A stretch of DNA of 64,000 nucleotides from Bacteroidia bacterium (GTDB lineage Bacteria > Bacteroidota > Bacteroidia > 2-12-FULL-35-15), in assembly GCA_020051175.1 (NCBI GenBank), contig JAGVJJ010000060.1, forward strand, positions 1 through 64,000, read 5' to 3'. Positions 15,565-24,934 of this stretch are shown here, one piece after another (positions within the stretch are counted from its first letter, which is position 1; each line of letters starts with the position of its first letter). A program made the position numbers and the translations under genes. Under the pieces are notes generated by a model. It had not been told where the DNA came from. It searched no databases and saw only the letters and a program-made list of their open reading frames with translations.

Positions 15565-15681
15565 TCATTGCGAGCCCTCTTCGCAGAAAGGGCGAAGCCA
15601 ATCTCATTCAGGTACCTATTCCTTGTGTGAGATTGCTTCTCCGAAGGAGTCCTTCGGACACTCGTTCCTCGTTCGCAATGA
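15565..15681. repeat. Dispersed inverted-repeat element (GAGATTGCTTC type)
   Basis: The outer arms TCATTGCGA (15565-15573) and TCGCAATGA (15673-15681) pair perfectly. The inner arms GAAGC-C-AATCTCA (15594-15606) and TGAGATTGCTTC (15628-15639) pair with one bulge. TCCGAAGGA-G-TCCTTCGGA (15640-15658) adds a further hairpin. The sequence matches the widespread GAGATTGCTTC...CGCAATGACG class of bacterial intergenic repeats. A partial relative (GGAGTCCTTCGGACA) lies at about 45,770-45,784. Confidence 0.7.
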
Positions 15682-15707
15682 CGTACTATGTGTTACTCAG
15701 AAGAATG

Positions 15708-17804
15708 TTATTGTGGATGGTATATTTTCTCAGCAGGTATGTCCTTTATGTTTTTAGAGAAGGTCATTTTTTTTGTTTTTTGTTTTGAGAAAAGCTCCAT
15801 CTGGTCCGTGTAGTGCTTGCTTTTAGGATCATCTGAATTGCCGAATGGCAATAACGTTTCAATGGATTCTGGTCCGTTTTTTGAAAAAGCTACAAAGTGG
15901 ATGTAAGAGTCGCCTACAAAACCTTTGTATCTGCCGTTTTCACCCGGGACAACATAATTTGCAGCCAATACATCGCCATAGCCCGGCAGCGGTACGCTTT
16001 TTCCGCCTCTTGAATGCCTTTGAAATTCGCCCAGTGTTACATCTGTTTTTCCAAAGTGAGTAATGAAATGTTTTTTGGCGTTGGCTACAGCATCCGCAAA
16101 TTCAGTATCGTCAAACTTTGCACCGCAGAAAAAATTGCCGTATCCGTACCCGTGTTTCTTAAACAGGTAATCCACACAAAGTGCCATGTATGCCGCACCA
16201 ATACTGCCATGTGAGGCAACGCGATCCCATTTTTTCAGATAGTCGATTTGCTCTGCAATATCCGGGTGTTTGGAAGGGTCGAGGCTGAAAATTCCTGCCA
16301 TTGATTTCATCAGAGGTGAGTTCTCAGAGAGCTTTGTATCAAACTTCATGGCTTTGAAGCTTTCAAAGTCTACTTTGTCTTTTTTTGCCATCAGCTCCAT
16401 GAAGCGTATGCTTCGGTTGCTGTTGGTGTATTTCAGGCCCATGCATTTCGGGAATTTTTGTGTGTCGGTGGAGTCCAGGTTGAACTCCGCTGCTGTTGCG
16501 TTGAAGGGAGTGTTGTTCATGTTGAACAAATAACCGGATTTAGGGTTCTTGATTTGCGGAAGCTCTTCTTCTTTGTAGATTTCCTGCCAGAGGGTTTTGG
16601 AGGTGTTTCCCGGCAGCAGTCCCTGCCAGTTGTAGTCGTTCGAACGTTTTGGCAAACGGCCGTTATCGATGAAGAATATATTTCCTTCTTTGTCGGCATA
16701 AATAATGTTGAACAGCGGGAAGCCTTGTATCTGAAGGGCTTTGTAAAACTCTTCATAATTTTTTGCTTTGTTCATGAAGTAATACTGTTCACCAAAGCTG
16801 CTCGACATGTTCGCGGAAGTTCTGATGGAATAAAAATCCTTACCGGATTTGGAAGCCAGCGTGGCCCCGTAAACACTCCAATAAGTGGTTTTCTTCACAC
16901 CAATTTTTATTGGCCCAAGTTTTACTTTTAGCTTCACTTTGCGCTCCTCCAGCTCTTTCCAGGCACCATCAAATTCGTACGTTAGTTTTTTTGTCGGGTG
17001 CATTTTTAGTTTGTACGTATCAACCCAATCATTTTCATTGGATGTCATGGCCCATGCAAGGTTTTCGTTGGTACCCATGAATATGGAGTTTCCAACAGGG
17101 AAGTGCGCACCTATGATATTCAGGCCTTCTTCGCTGCACAAGTGCGCCTCATGCCATGAAAACGGCCCTTCCAGCGGTTGGTGAGGGTTCATAGCCAGGT
17201 AAGTGCGGCCATCAGAACTTTTTGTCGGGCTTACAGCATAAGCGTTGGAGCCAAACGGATATTCTTCATCGTATTTTCCGTCCATTGAGTTACGTACCGG
17301 CTTTTCAACATGCACAAGGTAGCATGCCATAAACGTATATGTCTGTAAAAGGTCTTTTGGCGACATTGGAAATATGTTTTTCAACATAATATCTTTCTGA
17401 TGCTTTGCAGCATAGGCATTCAGGCCCTGGCAATAACCATCAAGGTATTTTAAAAATGCTGGCGACATTTTCCCGTATTCTTTATCCACTATTTCTTTTA
17501 TCCCGAAAGCATGGATCAGAAAGTCTTTTCCAGCACCTTTCTTTCCTTCATAAATCCCTGACAAGCCTTTGCCGATGATTAGTGTTTCCTGTATGAGCCT
17601 GAAATTATCTTCCGCATTTGACCAGCCAAATCCATAGGCAACCTCTGCATCTGTTTTGGCGTAGATATGGGCTATTCCGAATGTGTCGCGCACAATGGTG
17701 ACAGATTCGGGGTTTATAGCCGGGAAAGTATTTGTTTGTTGAGAAAAGGTAGAAAGGCTCGTAATAAAAGAGCCTGCAAGAAAAAGAGATTTAAAGTAAT
17801 TCAT
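15708..17804 (-). CDS. Penicillin acylase family protein (N-terminal nucleophile amidase)
   Basis: A 698-aa secreted protein of the penicillin/acyl-homoserine-lactone acylase family. Its signal peptide (1-21) ends at FSQQ. The autoproteolytic site is G185-S186-N187 (FGSNAYAV): Ser186 becomes the N-terminal nucleophile of the beta chain, and residues 22-185 form the alpha chain. Downstream family features include AMNPHQPL, AWAMTSNENDWVDTYKL and the late HSRGGKSVPLPGYGD. The substrate could be a beta-lactam, an acyl-homoserine lactone or another N-acyl amide and cannot be decided here. A -7 element (TATTTTTG, minus strand, 17820-17827) precedes the ATG. Confidence 0.92.
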   Translation of the reverse strand: MNYFKSLFLAGSFITSLSTFSQQTNTFPAINPESVTIVRDTFGIAHIYAKTDAEVAYGFGWSNAEDNFRLIQETLIIGKGLSGIYEGKKGAGKDFLIHAFGIKEIVDKEYGKMSPAFLKYLDGYCQGLNAYAAKHQKDIMLKNIFPMSPKDLLQTYTFMACYLVHVEKPVRNSMDGKYDEEYPFGSNAYAVSPTKSSDGRTYLAMNPHQPLEGPFSWHEAHLCSEEGLNIIGAHFPVGNSIFMGTNENLAWAMTSNENDWVDTYKLKMHPTKKLTYEFDGAWKELEERKVKLKVKLGPIKIGVKKTTYWSVYGATLASKSGKDFYSIRTSANMSSSFGEQYYFMNKAKNYEEFYKALQIQGFPLFNIIYADKEGNIFFIDNGRLPKRSNDYNWQGLLPGNTSKTLWQEIYKEEELPQIKNPKSGYLFNMNNTPFNATAAEFNLDSTDTQKFPKCMGLKYTNSNRSIRFMELMAKKDKVDFESFKAMKFDTKLSENSPLMKSMAGIFSLDPSKHPDIAEQIDYLKKWDRVASHGSIGAAYMALCVDYLFKKHGYGYGNFFCGAKFDDTEFADAVANAKKHFITHFGKTDVTLGEFQRHSRGGKSVPLPGYGDVLAANYVVPGENGRYKGFVGDSYIHFVAFSKNGPESIETLLPFGNSDDPKSKHYTDQMELFSKQKTKKMTFSKNIKDIPAEKIYHPQ

Positions 17805-17819
17805 TATAAAAAATTAAGT

Positions 17820-17827
17820 CAAAAATA
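17820..17827 (-). promoter_or_regulatory. -7 element of the acylase gene
   Basis: TATTTTTG on the minus strand matches TAnnTTTG and lies 16 nt upstream of the ATG at 17804. Confidence 0.4.
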
Positions 17828-17885
17828 TTTAAGTCAAAAGTCAAAAAGCCGGTCGGGAAACGTGTGAAGGGTTTACCCTCATTCG

Positions 17886-20597
17886 TTAAGCGGTTTTCCT
17901 ATGCTTACGTTTTTCAATAAAAAATAAAATCAATCCACCAGCTGCCAGCGCTATACCCTTGTAAAGCACCCATACCGGCAATTCTACAGGTATGTTCAAA
18001 TGTGTTGTTATTCCTAATATACGCGACAGGCCCCCGGGCAATACCAGCAGCTCATCATTGAATGCTGTTAATGTTTTTTCAAACCCAGCGGCAAGCACAA
18101 TTGATGCCCCAACAATAAGCTGTATGCCTTGGATTACAAGCATAACAGCAATTGTTTTTAATACGCTGAAACCAAATGTGCTGCGCGATGTAACAAACAA
18201 TACATAATACGTCCACAACAAGCTGAATATAAATATACTGAAGAAAATCAACCGGAACAAGGACGATGTCCAGAATAAATACCAGAAAAACATTGGTCCG
18301 CGTAAAGAAGCCACCAGCAGCGGTACCATCAGGATAAGCAGGGCCGAAGCTACCGGCAATATGCTTTGGAAGGTAATGCCCGCACTTTTGGAACCGAACC
18401 AGAAATAAAGCTGTGCAACATATAAAAGTGTCAGTACCAATAAAAAGCCTACAAAAAAAGGAGCTGAGAAGGATGTAAATACGTAAAGCCCACCGTATAT
18501 GCAGAGGAACAGAAACAGGGCGGCCGCTCTTTTATCGGTTTTGCTGAGGTGCTGTATATGCGCTTTTGAAGGACTGAAAATGCTGGTCCATACAAGGGCC
18601 AACCCATTAAACCCGTATTGTTTACGTATGGCCGGACTCTTTACAAGCAGGACTGACACAACGGATGCAATGATTACAAGAAGCAGGAAACATGCAGCAG
18701 ATGCAGCATCACTGTTTTTGGATGCAACAACAGCACCTACATTTGCTTCGCGGAAATTATATGCCGGAAAATCAAGATTTTTTGCATACTGCTGCTGGTG
18801 CAGCTGTTCACTTGCCAGGTAGCTGTTCAATGCAAGCTGCCATTTCTCCTGTGATTCTTTATCTCCTGTATCCAGCCAGTGAAAGTAATGCAGGAAATAG
18901 GCGCGGTAGTCGGCAAGCACTGTAAAGAGATTCTCCTGGTAGTCCAACGAAGCCATTAGTTTTTCATAGTCGTTTTTGTTTTTTGTAACACGGCCGGAAA
19001 CATCCGATACGAGCTGCTTCATTTTTTTTACGCCTTCAACGGCCCTGTAACCTTCATCAACAGCAGCGTTTAGGTTGGGTTTGCAAACATAGTATATGCT
19101 GCCCAACGCAGAGCTGGAAGCGCCAACCATATCCCATTCAAATATCCACATCATAGGTGGGGGCTCTAATCCAAGCGCACGCACATCATATTTTGCAAAC
19201 TCTTTGATGTAAAGTCCTTCCCTGGTAATGTCGTGCGACATCAGTAGCATTTCTGTAAGATTTGTGGTCAATAAGGAATCATCACCAAAGTAGAGGTGTA
19301 TCCATTCTGCTGTCATTTCACGAACATCTGCAAATGGGTTTTGTGCAAGCTTTGCAGTGGCAAACACATTGGCATCGGTAATCACATTAAAACCATGAAA
19401 AGGGTAAATGGAGAGTGGCCCGGCCCGCAGCGGCCCGCCTTCCTGCGACCATTGCCAGAAACCATCAAAATGTTCATTGTCATTGGAGAAGCGTTGAAAT
19501 ACCTGCTGATGAAGCGGTGCAAGGTAATTTGGAAAAGCGTTCATGCCCTCGTATTCCCTGCGGCACTGGAATTCAGTTATCCTTCTGTGTTTTCCTGTTG
19601 ATAACGTGGGGTTGTAAGGTAGCCAGCTGTAAAAGTCACCACTGCAGTATTTGGTTGAAATAACCAGGTTTGGCGAATTAATGCTGTCCAGCGCACGGTG
19701 ATAGGTTTCCGGGTTTGTATGCATGTCTCCAACTTCTCCAACACCAACTGACCAGGAGCGGAAAATGATGAGTTTGTTATGTTTTTCGGCAGCGTCAATA
19801 AAGGAACGCAGCATGAGTTGCAAACCTTTAACGGATGTGACATTCAACTCGCTGAAATAGTCCCATCCGGGTCTGTTGTAGACAGTTCCAGCCTCTCCGA
19901 TACGCAGCAGGAAACCATCCACGCTTGGCATTGTTTCGAAAATTTCTTCTGCACCCGATTTGTATATATCCCATAATTGCGGGTCTTCCGTGTCAATTTT
20001 ACCAAGCTTTTTGAGCATGTAATTTTTCAAAGGTGTGGTAAAGGTTGTCATATCCGTACTGGCATATACCTTCAAACCTTTGCCATGAGCAATTTCCATG
20101 AGCCTGCCGAAATATTTTCTAAAAGCAAGATGACGTATGCGGTAATCGTCAGCTTCGGGATACACTTCAAAGCCGTTACCCAGCTTATCAAAATTGGCAA
20201 ACTCACCATAGCCGTGGATGATGATACCGTTGTAGTCAAAAGATTTTGCACGGTCTACGAACTGTATCATTTCTTTCTCAATACGCGCAAAAGCAACCGT
20301 GTCAATAAACGGGGCTTTGGACAGGATCATGTCCTCAAAACGGTGTGTATTGTGCTCGTAATTGCTGCCCCATTTGGCAGTATCGGGAATGATGCCTACA
20401 CCACCCATATCCACTATTCGTAAACCGAATTTTCTTGGGGCTTTTGAGCTGTCGTTAACCTTTGTGAATTTAGGCTCTGACTCAATGCTCGTTTTTTCTT
20501 TATATGTTATTACCAGGGATTTATTGATTTCAGTAGCAGCAAAAAAGCCAAGGGCAAGGAAGGCAATGATAAGAATCGCAACTTTATAAAACCTCAT
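17886..20597 (-). CDS. GH67-like TIM-barrel protein fused to a C-terminal membrane domain
   Basis: This 903-aa protein has an N-terminal signal anchor (6-24). Its large extracytoplasmic domain (about 55-560) resembles alpha-glucuronidase (GH67-like) TIM barrels, for example GIIIHGYGEF, STKYCSGDFYSWLPYNP, ITEFQCRREYEG and FDGFWQWSQEGGP. A helical stretch follows, then a membrane domain with about six hydrophobic segments (640-895). Glu in EFQCRREYEG may be catalytic by analogy. A glycosidase-like domain tethered to a polytopic C terminus is unusual, because GH67 enzymes are normally soluble. A -7 element (TACATTTG, minus strand, 20633-20640) precedes it. The glycosidase assignment is a motif-level judgement. 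Confidence 0.7.
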   Translation of the reverse strand: MRFYKVAILIIAFLALGFFAATEINKSLVITYKEKTSIESEPKFTKVNDSSKAPRKFGLRIVDMGGVGIIPDTAKWGSNYEHNTHRFEDMILSKAPFIDTVAFARIEKEMIQFVDRAKSFDYNGIIIHGYGEFANFDKLGNGFEVYPEADDYRIRHLAFRKYFGRLMEIAHGKGLKVYASTDMTTFTTPLKNYMLKKLGKIDTEDPQLWDIYKSGAEEIFETMPSVDGFLLRIGEAGTVYNRPGWDYFSELNVTSVKGLQLMLRSFIDAAEKHNKLIIFRSWSVGVGEVGDMHTNPETYHRALDSINSPNLVISTKYCSGDFYSWLPYNPTLSTGKHRRITEFQCRREYEGMNAFPNYLAPLHQQVFQRFSNDNEHFDGFWQWSQEGGPLRAGPLSIYPFHGFNVITDANVFATAKLAQNPFADVREMTAEWIHLYFGDDSLLTTNLTEMLLMSHDITREGLYIKEFAKYDVRALGLEPPPMMWIFEWDMVGASSSALGSIYYVCKPNLNAAVDEGYRAVEGVKKMKQLVSDVSGRVTKNKNDYEKLMASLDYQENLFTVLADYRAYFLHYFHWLDTGDKESQEKWQLALNSYLASEQLHQQQYAKNLDFPAYNFREANVGAVVASKNSDAASAACFLLLVIIASVVSVLLVKSPAIRKQYGFNGLALVWTSIFSPSKAHIQHLSKTDKRAAALFLFLCIYGGLYVFTSFSAPFFVGFLLVLTLLYVAQLYFWFGSKSAGITFQSILPVASALLILMVPLLVASLRGPMFFWYLFWTSSLFRLIFFSIFIFSLLWTYYVLFVTSRSTFGFSVLKTIAVMLVIQGIQLIVGASIVLAAGFEKTLTAFNDELLVLPGGLSRILGITTHLNIPVELPVWVLYKGIALAAGGLILFFIEKRKHRKTA

Positions 20598-20632
20598 ACG
20601 TTTTCCGGGTTATTGATGGATTTTGTAGGACA

Positions 20633-20640
20633 CAAATGTA
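20633..20640 (-). promoter_or_regulatory. -7 element of the GH67-like gene
   Basis: TACATTTG on the minus strand matches TAnnTTTG, 36 nt upstream of the ATG. No clear -33 element was found. Confidence 0.4.
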
Positions 20641-20712
20641 GGGCAATTTGTGTTACGATAGTATGAAGCTTTGAGAAGCTGTAGGGAAATTGTTTGAAAA
20701 GGCGGAAATTGT

Positions 20713-23076
20713 TTAGTTCCTGAGAATGTTGAACTTTTGCGTTTTCTTTACTTTAGTATTTGTTATTTCCATGAAATAAGTGCCAGCTTTGAGGTTTTCT
20801 GCGGGAATTGAGAACCGTTGTTCTGTTTGTTTACATTCTATTGGCTGTGTGTGGCATGTACGTCCGTTTACATCTATGATTTTAAGGTTGAAGGATTGAG
20901 GGGTATTTACTTTAACCTCTACGGTAACAATTTCCTGACCTGAAACCAGGGATGGAAAAACGGATAAGCTGATATTGTTTGAGGTATGGTTAGTAATACC
21001 GGTTGGACAAGGGGGATTTGTATTTATTGTAATGTAAAAAGCATCGCGCTCGCAGGTAAGCAGGTTAGTCGCAGTATATAGCTGATTCGCTGTTGGTGTC
21101 AGCACCAGTGAGTCCAGTGTTGAACCTCCGGGTGACCAAAGAACACTGCCTGGAAACGAAGGGTGCAGTGAAATCTGCTCAGCTGTACAAATGTTAAGGC
21201 TTTTTTTTTCACCGGCATTTTTCAGGATGGTGAAGGAATCATAGGTGCTGCCATCCGTAAGGAGAAATTTAGCATCCAGCCTGTTATTGTTTACTTCAAG
21301 CAGCATGGAACCTAAATCTGTGTTGGTGGCTTTATACATTACCGGGTGCGGCCAGCCTTGAGATGTGCCGCTCAGCTTGCCGGAACAGCCTACAACCGCA
21401 TATACGGTGCCCTGGTGGGCCTTGCTTTCCTGGGTATATTTATGGTATGCACAGGCTTGTGAATAACTGCCGCTTGTGGTATCCAGTATCATGGAGGGCT
21501 GAAGCTGTGTTGAATAGTTATAATGCCCGTCTATCAGGTAGCTTCGTTCATAGCAGTGGCTGTGACCGTTCAGAACAAGGTCTACACCACCGGCTTCAAT
21601 GATTGGCAGAATGTTTTCCCTCATTTCAACAAGTTCACCATTCAGCAGATTGCCATTGTCGGAATCATGGCTTCCCTTGGTATAAGGCGGATGGTGCCAG
21701 TAAGCGATGGTCCATGCCATGGTATCGGCTGCCAGATCGCTTTGCAGCCATTGCGCCATAGCACCAGTGGCAGAGCGGCTTTCATCATAACTGTCGAGTA
21801 TGATAAAGTGGATGTTACCATAGTTGTATGAATAATATTTTTCAGTTCCTGATGGAACGCCACCGGCTTCTGCATTCGCGGGCAGCGTAAAAATGTCGTA
21901 GTAGGCTGGTGGAGCTGAAAAGGGTATATGGTTGTTGTAATCGTGGTTGCCTGGCGCAGGCCACAATACTGTATTTTTTAAAATGTTTTCATACATATTC
22001 TGAAAAACCCCTGTCTGGTAACAATTCTGGTTCCCGTCATTTACGCCATTTCCATAGGCATTGTCGCCAAGCATGATCCAACCGTCAATGTGCTGATGGT
22101 TGTTTACTCCGTAAAAACCATCTCTGACAGCACGCTGGTTATTGTCGCCCATGCCGGCATCGCCAATTACCCAGAAACGGTACGGTGCAATGGCTCCGGT
22201 AACCGGGCTTGTTTTAAAATACACGTCAGAAGCTTCGGAAACAAATGTTGTGAAGTTATTGCCGATAGTGTAATAATAAGAGGTTGAAGGGTTCAGACCG
22301 GAAAGGTGAACTTCGTGTTCAGTTGTGAAATCGTAGCCAAGAGACTGCTGTGTGAGGCTTCCCAGGTTTGTACCATACATTACCTTGCTGTCTGTGGCAA
22401 TGCTGGTGCGCCATTTGATAATGATGCTGTTTTCTGTTGCCATTTGCAGGTAAGGTCCGCGATCCACTGAAACATTCGGTAGACTGGTACCTGCATCCAT
22501 CTTTAAGTTGAAGCTGAGATCAGAAGTCCCCGGATCGGATTGGTGGATTTCTACGGCAATAACATTGTTGCCGGGAACAAGGTATAGGGGGCTAATGGTA
22601 AACTGGTGCCAGGAAGTTTCGTTGGGCCAGGCAATTGCAGAAGAGGCAAGTGTCTGATAATTGATTGTATTTGCCGGCATATTGCTTCGCCATACTTCAA
22701 TGCCATTGATGTAAACTACGGCACCATCATCGCGGAGCACTTCCAGCTGGAGTTCTGTGAATGCTGCGGGGTTGCTGACAGTAAAGGCTTTACGGAAATA
22801 GGTGGTTATATACGCATTATTCGGGTCCGGACCATGAGCAACCAAAGTGGTTTCATCGTTATCACCATAACCTAGTTCTGCATTGCCTTGAGCCCAGCCG
22901 GAATCATTGAATGTGCCTGCCCTCCAGGCTGTGCCCTGATCGGTACCATTATCGAGGTATTTCCAGGAGCTGCCGGGCGGGATGATAGTTGTGGTTTGTG
23001 CGTGGGTGCTTGTATACATAGCAAATACAAGTACAATAAAGGATAGAAGGTGTGCTTTTTTTCTGGAAATTGCCAT
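20713..23076 (-). CDS. Secreted purple acid phosphatase with T9SS sorting domain
   Basis: This 787-aa protein (start ATG 23076; the longer frame would need a TTG inside the -7 box) has a signal peptide ending at THAQ. A galactose-binding-like N-terminal domain comes first. Next is a fibronectin-III-like purple acid phosphatase N-domain (about 200-290, DRGPYLQMATENSIIIKWRT). The metallophosphoesterase core follows with metal ligands in GDAGMGD, GDNAYGNG, PGNHDYNN, HHPPYTKG and GHSHCYERSY. The C terminus (VFPSLVSGQE, then NLKAGTYFMEITN) is a Por sorting domain. The enzyme should hydrolyse phosphate esters at the cell surface. Confidence 0.93.
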   Translation of the reverse strand: MAISRKKAHLLSFIVLVFAMYTSTHAQTTTIIPPGSSWKYLDNGTDQGTAWRAGTFNDSGWAQGNAELGYGDNDETTLVAHGPDPNNAYITTYFRKAFTVSNPAAFTELQLEVLRDDGAVVYINGIEVWRSNMPANTINYQTLASSAIAWPNETSWHQFTISPLYLVPGNNVIAVEIHQSDPGTSDLSFNLKMDAGTSLPNVSVDRGPYLQMATENSIIIKWRTSIATDSKVMYGTNLGSLTQQSLGYDFTTEHEVHLSGLNPSTSYYYTIGNNFTTFVSEASDVYFKTSPVTGAIAPYRFWVIGDAGMGDNNQRAVRDGFYGVNNHQHIDGWIMLGDNAYGNGVNDGNQNCYQTGVFQNMYENILKNTVLWPAPGNHDYNNHIPFSAPPAYYDIFTLPANAEAGGVPSGTEKYYSYNYGNIHFIILDSYDESRSATGAMAQWLQSDLAADTMAWTIAYWHHPPYTKGSHDSDNGNLLNGELVEMRENILPIIEAGGVDLVLNGHSHCYERSYLIDGHYNYSTQLQPSMILDTTSGSYSQACAYHKYTQESKAHQGTVYAVVGCSGKLSGTSQGWPHPVMYKATNTDLGSMLLEVNNNRLDAKFLLTDGSTYDSFTILKNAGEKKSLNICTAEQISLHPSFPGSVLWSPGGSTLDSLVLTPTANQLYTATNLLTCERDAFYITINTNPPCPTGITNHTSNNISLSVFPSLVSGQEIVTVEVKVNTPQSFNLKIIDVNGRTCHTQPIECKQTEQRFSIPAENLKAGTYFMEITNTKVKKTQKFNILRN

Positions 23077-23094
23077 GTAATAAATTTTGTTTAA

Positions 23095-23102
23095 CAAATT
23101 TA
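23095..23102 (-). promoter_or_regulatory. -7 element of the purple acid phosphatase gene
   Basis: TAAATTTG on the minus strand matches TAnnTTTG, with the predicted start about 10 nt before ATG 23076. It overlaps the alternative TTG codon, which argues against that start. Confidence 0.5.
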
Positions 23103-23140
23103 CAAAATTCTTTTAAATGCGCAGGCGCCCATAAATAGTT

Positions 23141-23163
23141 AGCACGAGCGGGAGGCTCGCGCT
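23141..23163. repeat. Short palindromic repeat (AGCACGAGC/GCTCGCGCT)
   Basis: AGCACGAGC-GGGAG-GCTCGCGCT forms a hairpin with one A/C mismatch. The GCGGGAGGCTCGCGC pattern is common in Bacteroidota intergenic DNA. It is followed by about 100 nt with no other feature seen. Confidence 0.5.
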
Positions 23164-23263
23164 GGAATGCTGTACGAAAGGGTGGTTTGATGTATGTCAG
23201 GTTGGAAGTTTTATTTTGAGCACAACGTATAACGTTTTTACCCGGCAAAGGTAAACCGGAAAG

Positions 23264-23770
23264 TTACTTTCTTAAATAGACTCTGATACCTTCCGCCTTT
23301 ATACCATCGATAAAAAAATTTGCCAGGATACTATCGTTATGAATTGCAACAGAATCGGTACCGGTGATGTTGCATTGCCATTGAATAAGTCCGGCAATCT
23401 TTTCGCCTGTTTCTTTTTCATAATCTAATTTTAAAGCAGGATTCCTTGAAGTAAACACATTACCAATATTGAAGCCAGGCTCTTTGTTTTTTTTCCAGCG
23501 GATGATCGAATTGACAGTTGAGGCTTCTTCATTGTCGAGGATCACTGTTTTGTGTGCTGCAGCCACATACAGGCAGATATTATATTCCAGCCAGTTGTCG
23601 GAACAGTTCATGGCTACAGCAGCTTTTCCTTCTGGAAGCGATTCGGTGTTTTTTACAATGGTTTCTATTCTTTTTGAATAGGCATCAGCAATTGGGGTTT
23701 GGAAGTTTTTCTTTTTTAACAAAACGAAAAACACAACAGGAACTGTTAAAATTAGAATATAACGCGGCTG
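23264..23770 (-). pseudogene. C-terminal part of a frameshifted membrane protein
   Basis: This reading frame continues the preceding membrane protein in another frame. It begins, after a stop, with RYILILTVPVVFFVLLKKKN, which reads as a last transmembrane helix plus positive-inside tail. A soluble domain of about 130 residues follows (SLPEGKAAVAMNCSDNWLEYN... to IRVYLRK). No ATG is available: the first possible starts are a GTG inside the helix or non-standard codons. It is best explained as the 3' part of the gene at 23752-24807, separated by a one-base shift in the ~27-nt overlap. It could be a real mutation or an assembly error. Confidence 0.6.
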
Positions 23771-24807
23771 TATAGTTCAATAAAGGCACAAAGGAACAAC
23801 AGGGCGCAGTATAGGATGCGGAAATTGATACTTTTAAGATTGAGATAATTGTTTGGAACAATGAAAAAGGCCACAATCAACAAAAGACTAAAAATAAGCG
23901 GAGCAAACAAGGTTGATCGTCCCCTCTTTTTATAGAAATAAAAGATGCTGATTGGAAATAACAGCAGAAGCAGATATTGGAAATATCGTAAATAGTGCAA
24001 CTCATCGGTATGATAACAAATGAGTGGCGAAGAGTTTTGCAAAACCTGGAGCAGGTTGGTGAATGATTCAAAAACAATTGTGGTTGATTTTGATGCATCT
24101 CTTCCAAAAGCAAGGCTTAACACAACAAAAGGAATGCAAAGCAGCAAAAAGATTTTGATAAAAGGTAGTTTTTTCTCCCTGTTTATCAGCACAATGTATA
24201 ATGCAATATAACCTAAGGAAAACAATGCACCTGTAAAGTGGGTAAACCAGTTCAATGTGATCAATGCGGCTAAAACAATAATCTGCTTTTTGCCAAGGTC
24301 ATTCACCCGCTTATTGAAATACCCGAGGGTGATAAGCATCAACCCTAATGAAGCTAGAAAGCTGAAAAAGCCAATGATTGTAAAGAAGCTAATCACCATG
24401 GGTAGTATTAATACTGAAATTCCCTTGTGATCCGGATTGATGGATTTAATAAAATAGATGTATCCCAATATTAACCCTCCGGAAATAATCAAAATGGTGA
24501 GCATTAAAACAGTATTCGGATTAAAAAGCTCAAGCATCAGCGACTGAAAAACCAATACGCTGGTGTTGGGAACGGGAGTAATGTGTAAATCGTAAAACCG
24601 GCCGAAGGATTCGCCTGCATGAAACAGGATATCATTCAAGACTGTTGCGCTGTACAAATGGAAAGGGCCATCTCCCGTTTGATACCAGCTTACTGAGTAA
24701 ATGGGGGCCAATGCTATTGCCACACCTACAGCAAGGAGAAGCCATTCTGCAATTGGGATGATACGTTTTACAAGACTTTTGGTGAGTGGCTGAATGGTTG
24801 AGAACAT
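23752..24807 (-). CDS. Polytopic membrane protein (N-terminal part of a frameshifted gene)
   Basis: This is a hydrophobic protein with about nine to ten transmembrane helices. The first extracytoplasmic loop has the sequence SVSWYQTGDGPFHLYSATVLND, an acidic loop position like that of PMT/ArnT-type (GT-C) lipid-linked glycosyltransferases, so a GT-C enzyme is a fair guess. I used the ATG at 24807; a GTG 24 nt upstream is also possible. The frame ends abruptly inside a hydrophobic run (AFIELYSRVIF). The missing last helix and soluble tail are found in another frame directly downstream (23264-23770). The product here is therefore probably truncated or the sequence has an indel. Confidence 0.65.
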   Translation of the reverse strand: MFSTIQPLTKSLVKRIIPIAEWLLLAVGVAIALAPIYSVSWYQTGDGPFHLYSATVLNDILFHAGESFGRFYDLHITPVPNTSVLVFQSLMLELFNPNTVLMLTILIISGGLILGYIYFIKSINPDHKGISVLILPMVISFFTIIGFFSFLASLGLMLITLGYFNKRVNDLGKKQIIVLAALITLNWFTHFTGALFSLGYIALYIVLINREKKLPFIKIFLLLCIPFVVLSLAFGRDASKSTTIVFESFTNLLQVLQNSSPLICYHTDELHYLRYFQYLLLLLFPISIFYFYKKRGRSTLFAPLIFSLLLIVAFFIVPNNYLNLKSINFRILYCALLFLCAFIELYSRVIF

Positions 24808-24869
24808 TGAGAACAAAATAATTTTTTTCACTTCTTTCGTATTTCTTCAAGTAAAATATATCCGTTCTA

Positions 24870-24910
24870 TGAAAATTAAAAACGCTTCCCAGGCAAGTAT
24901 GGGAAGCGTT
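24870..24910 (-). terminator. Terminator of the rimP-nusA-infB operon
   Basis: A perfect 10-bp stem (AACGCTTCCC, 24881-24890, with GGGAAGCGTT, 24901-24910) with a 10-nt loop is followed on the minus strand by TTTAATTTT. It lies 24 nt after the infB stop codon. Confidence 0.85.
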
Positions 24911-24934
24911 TCTGATAATTTTTAAAAATTATGT

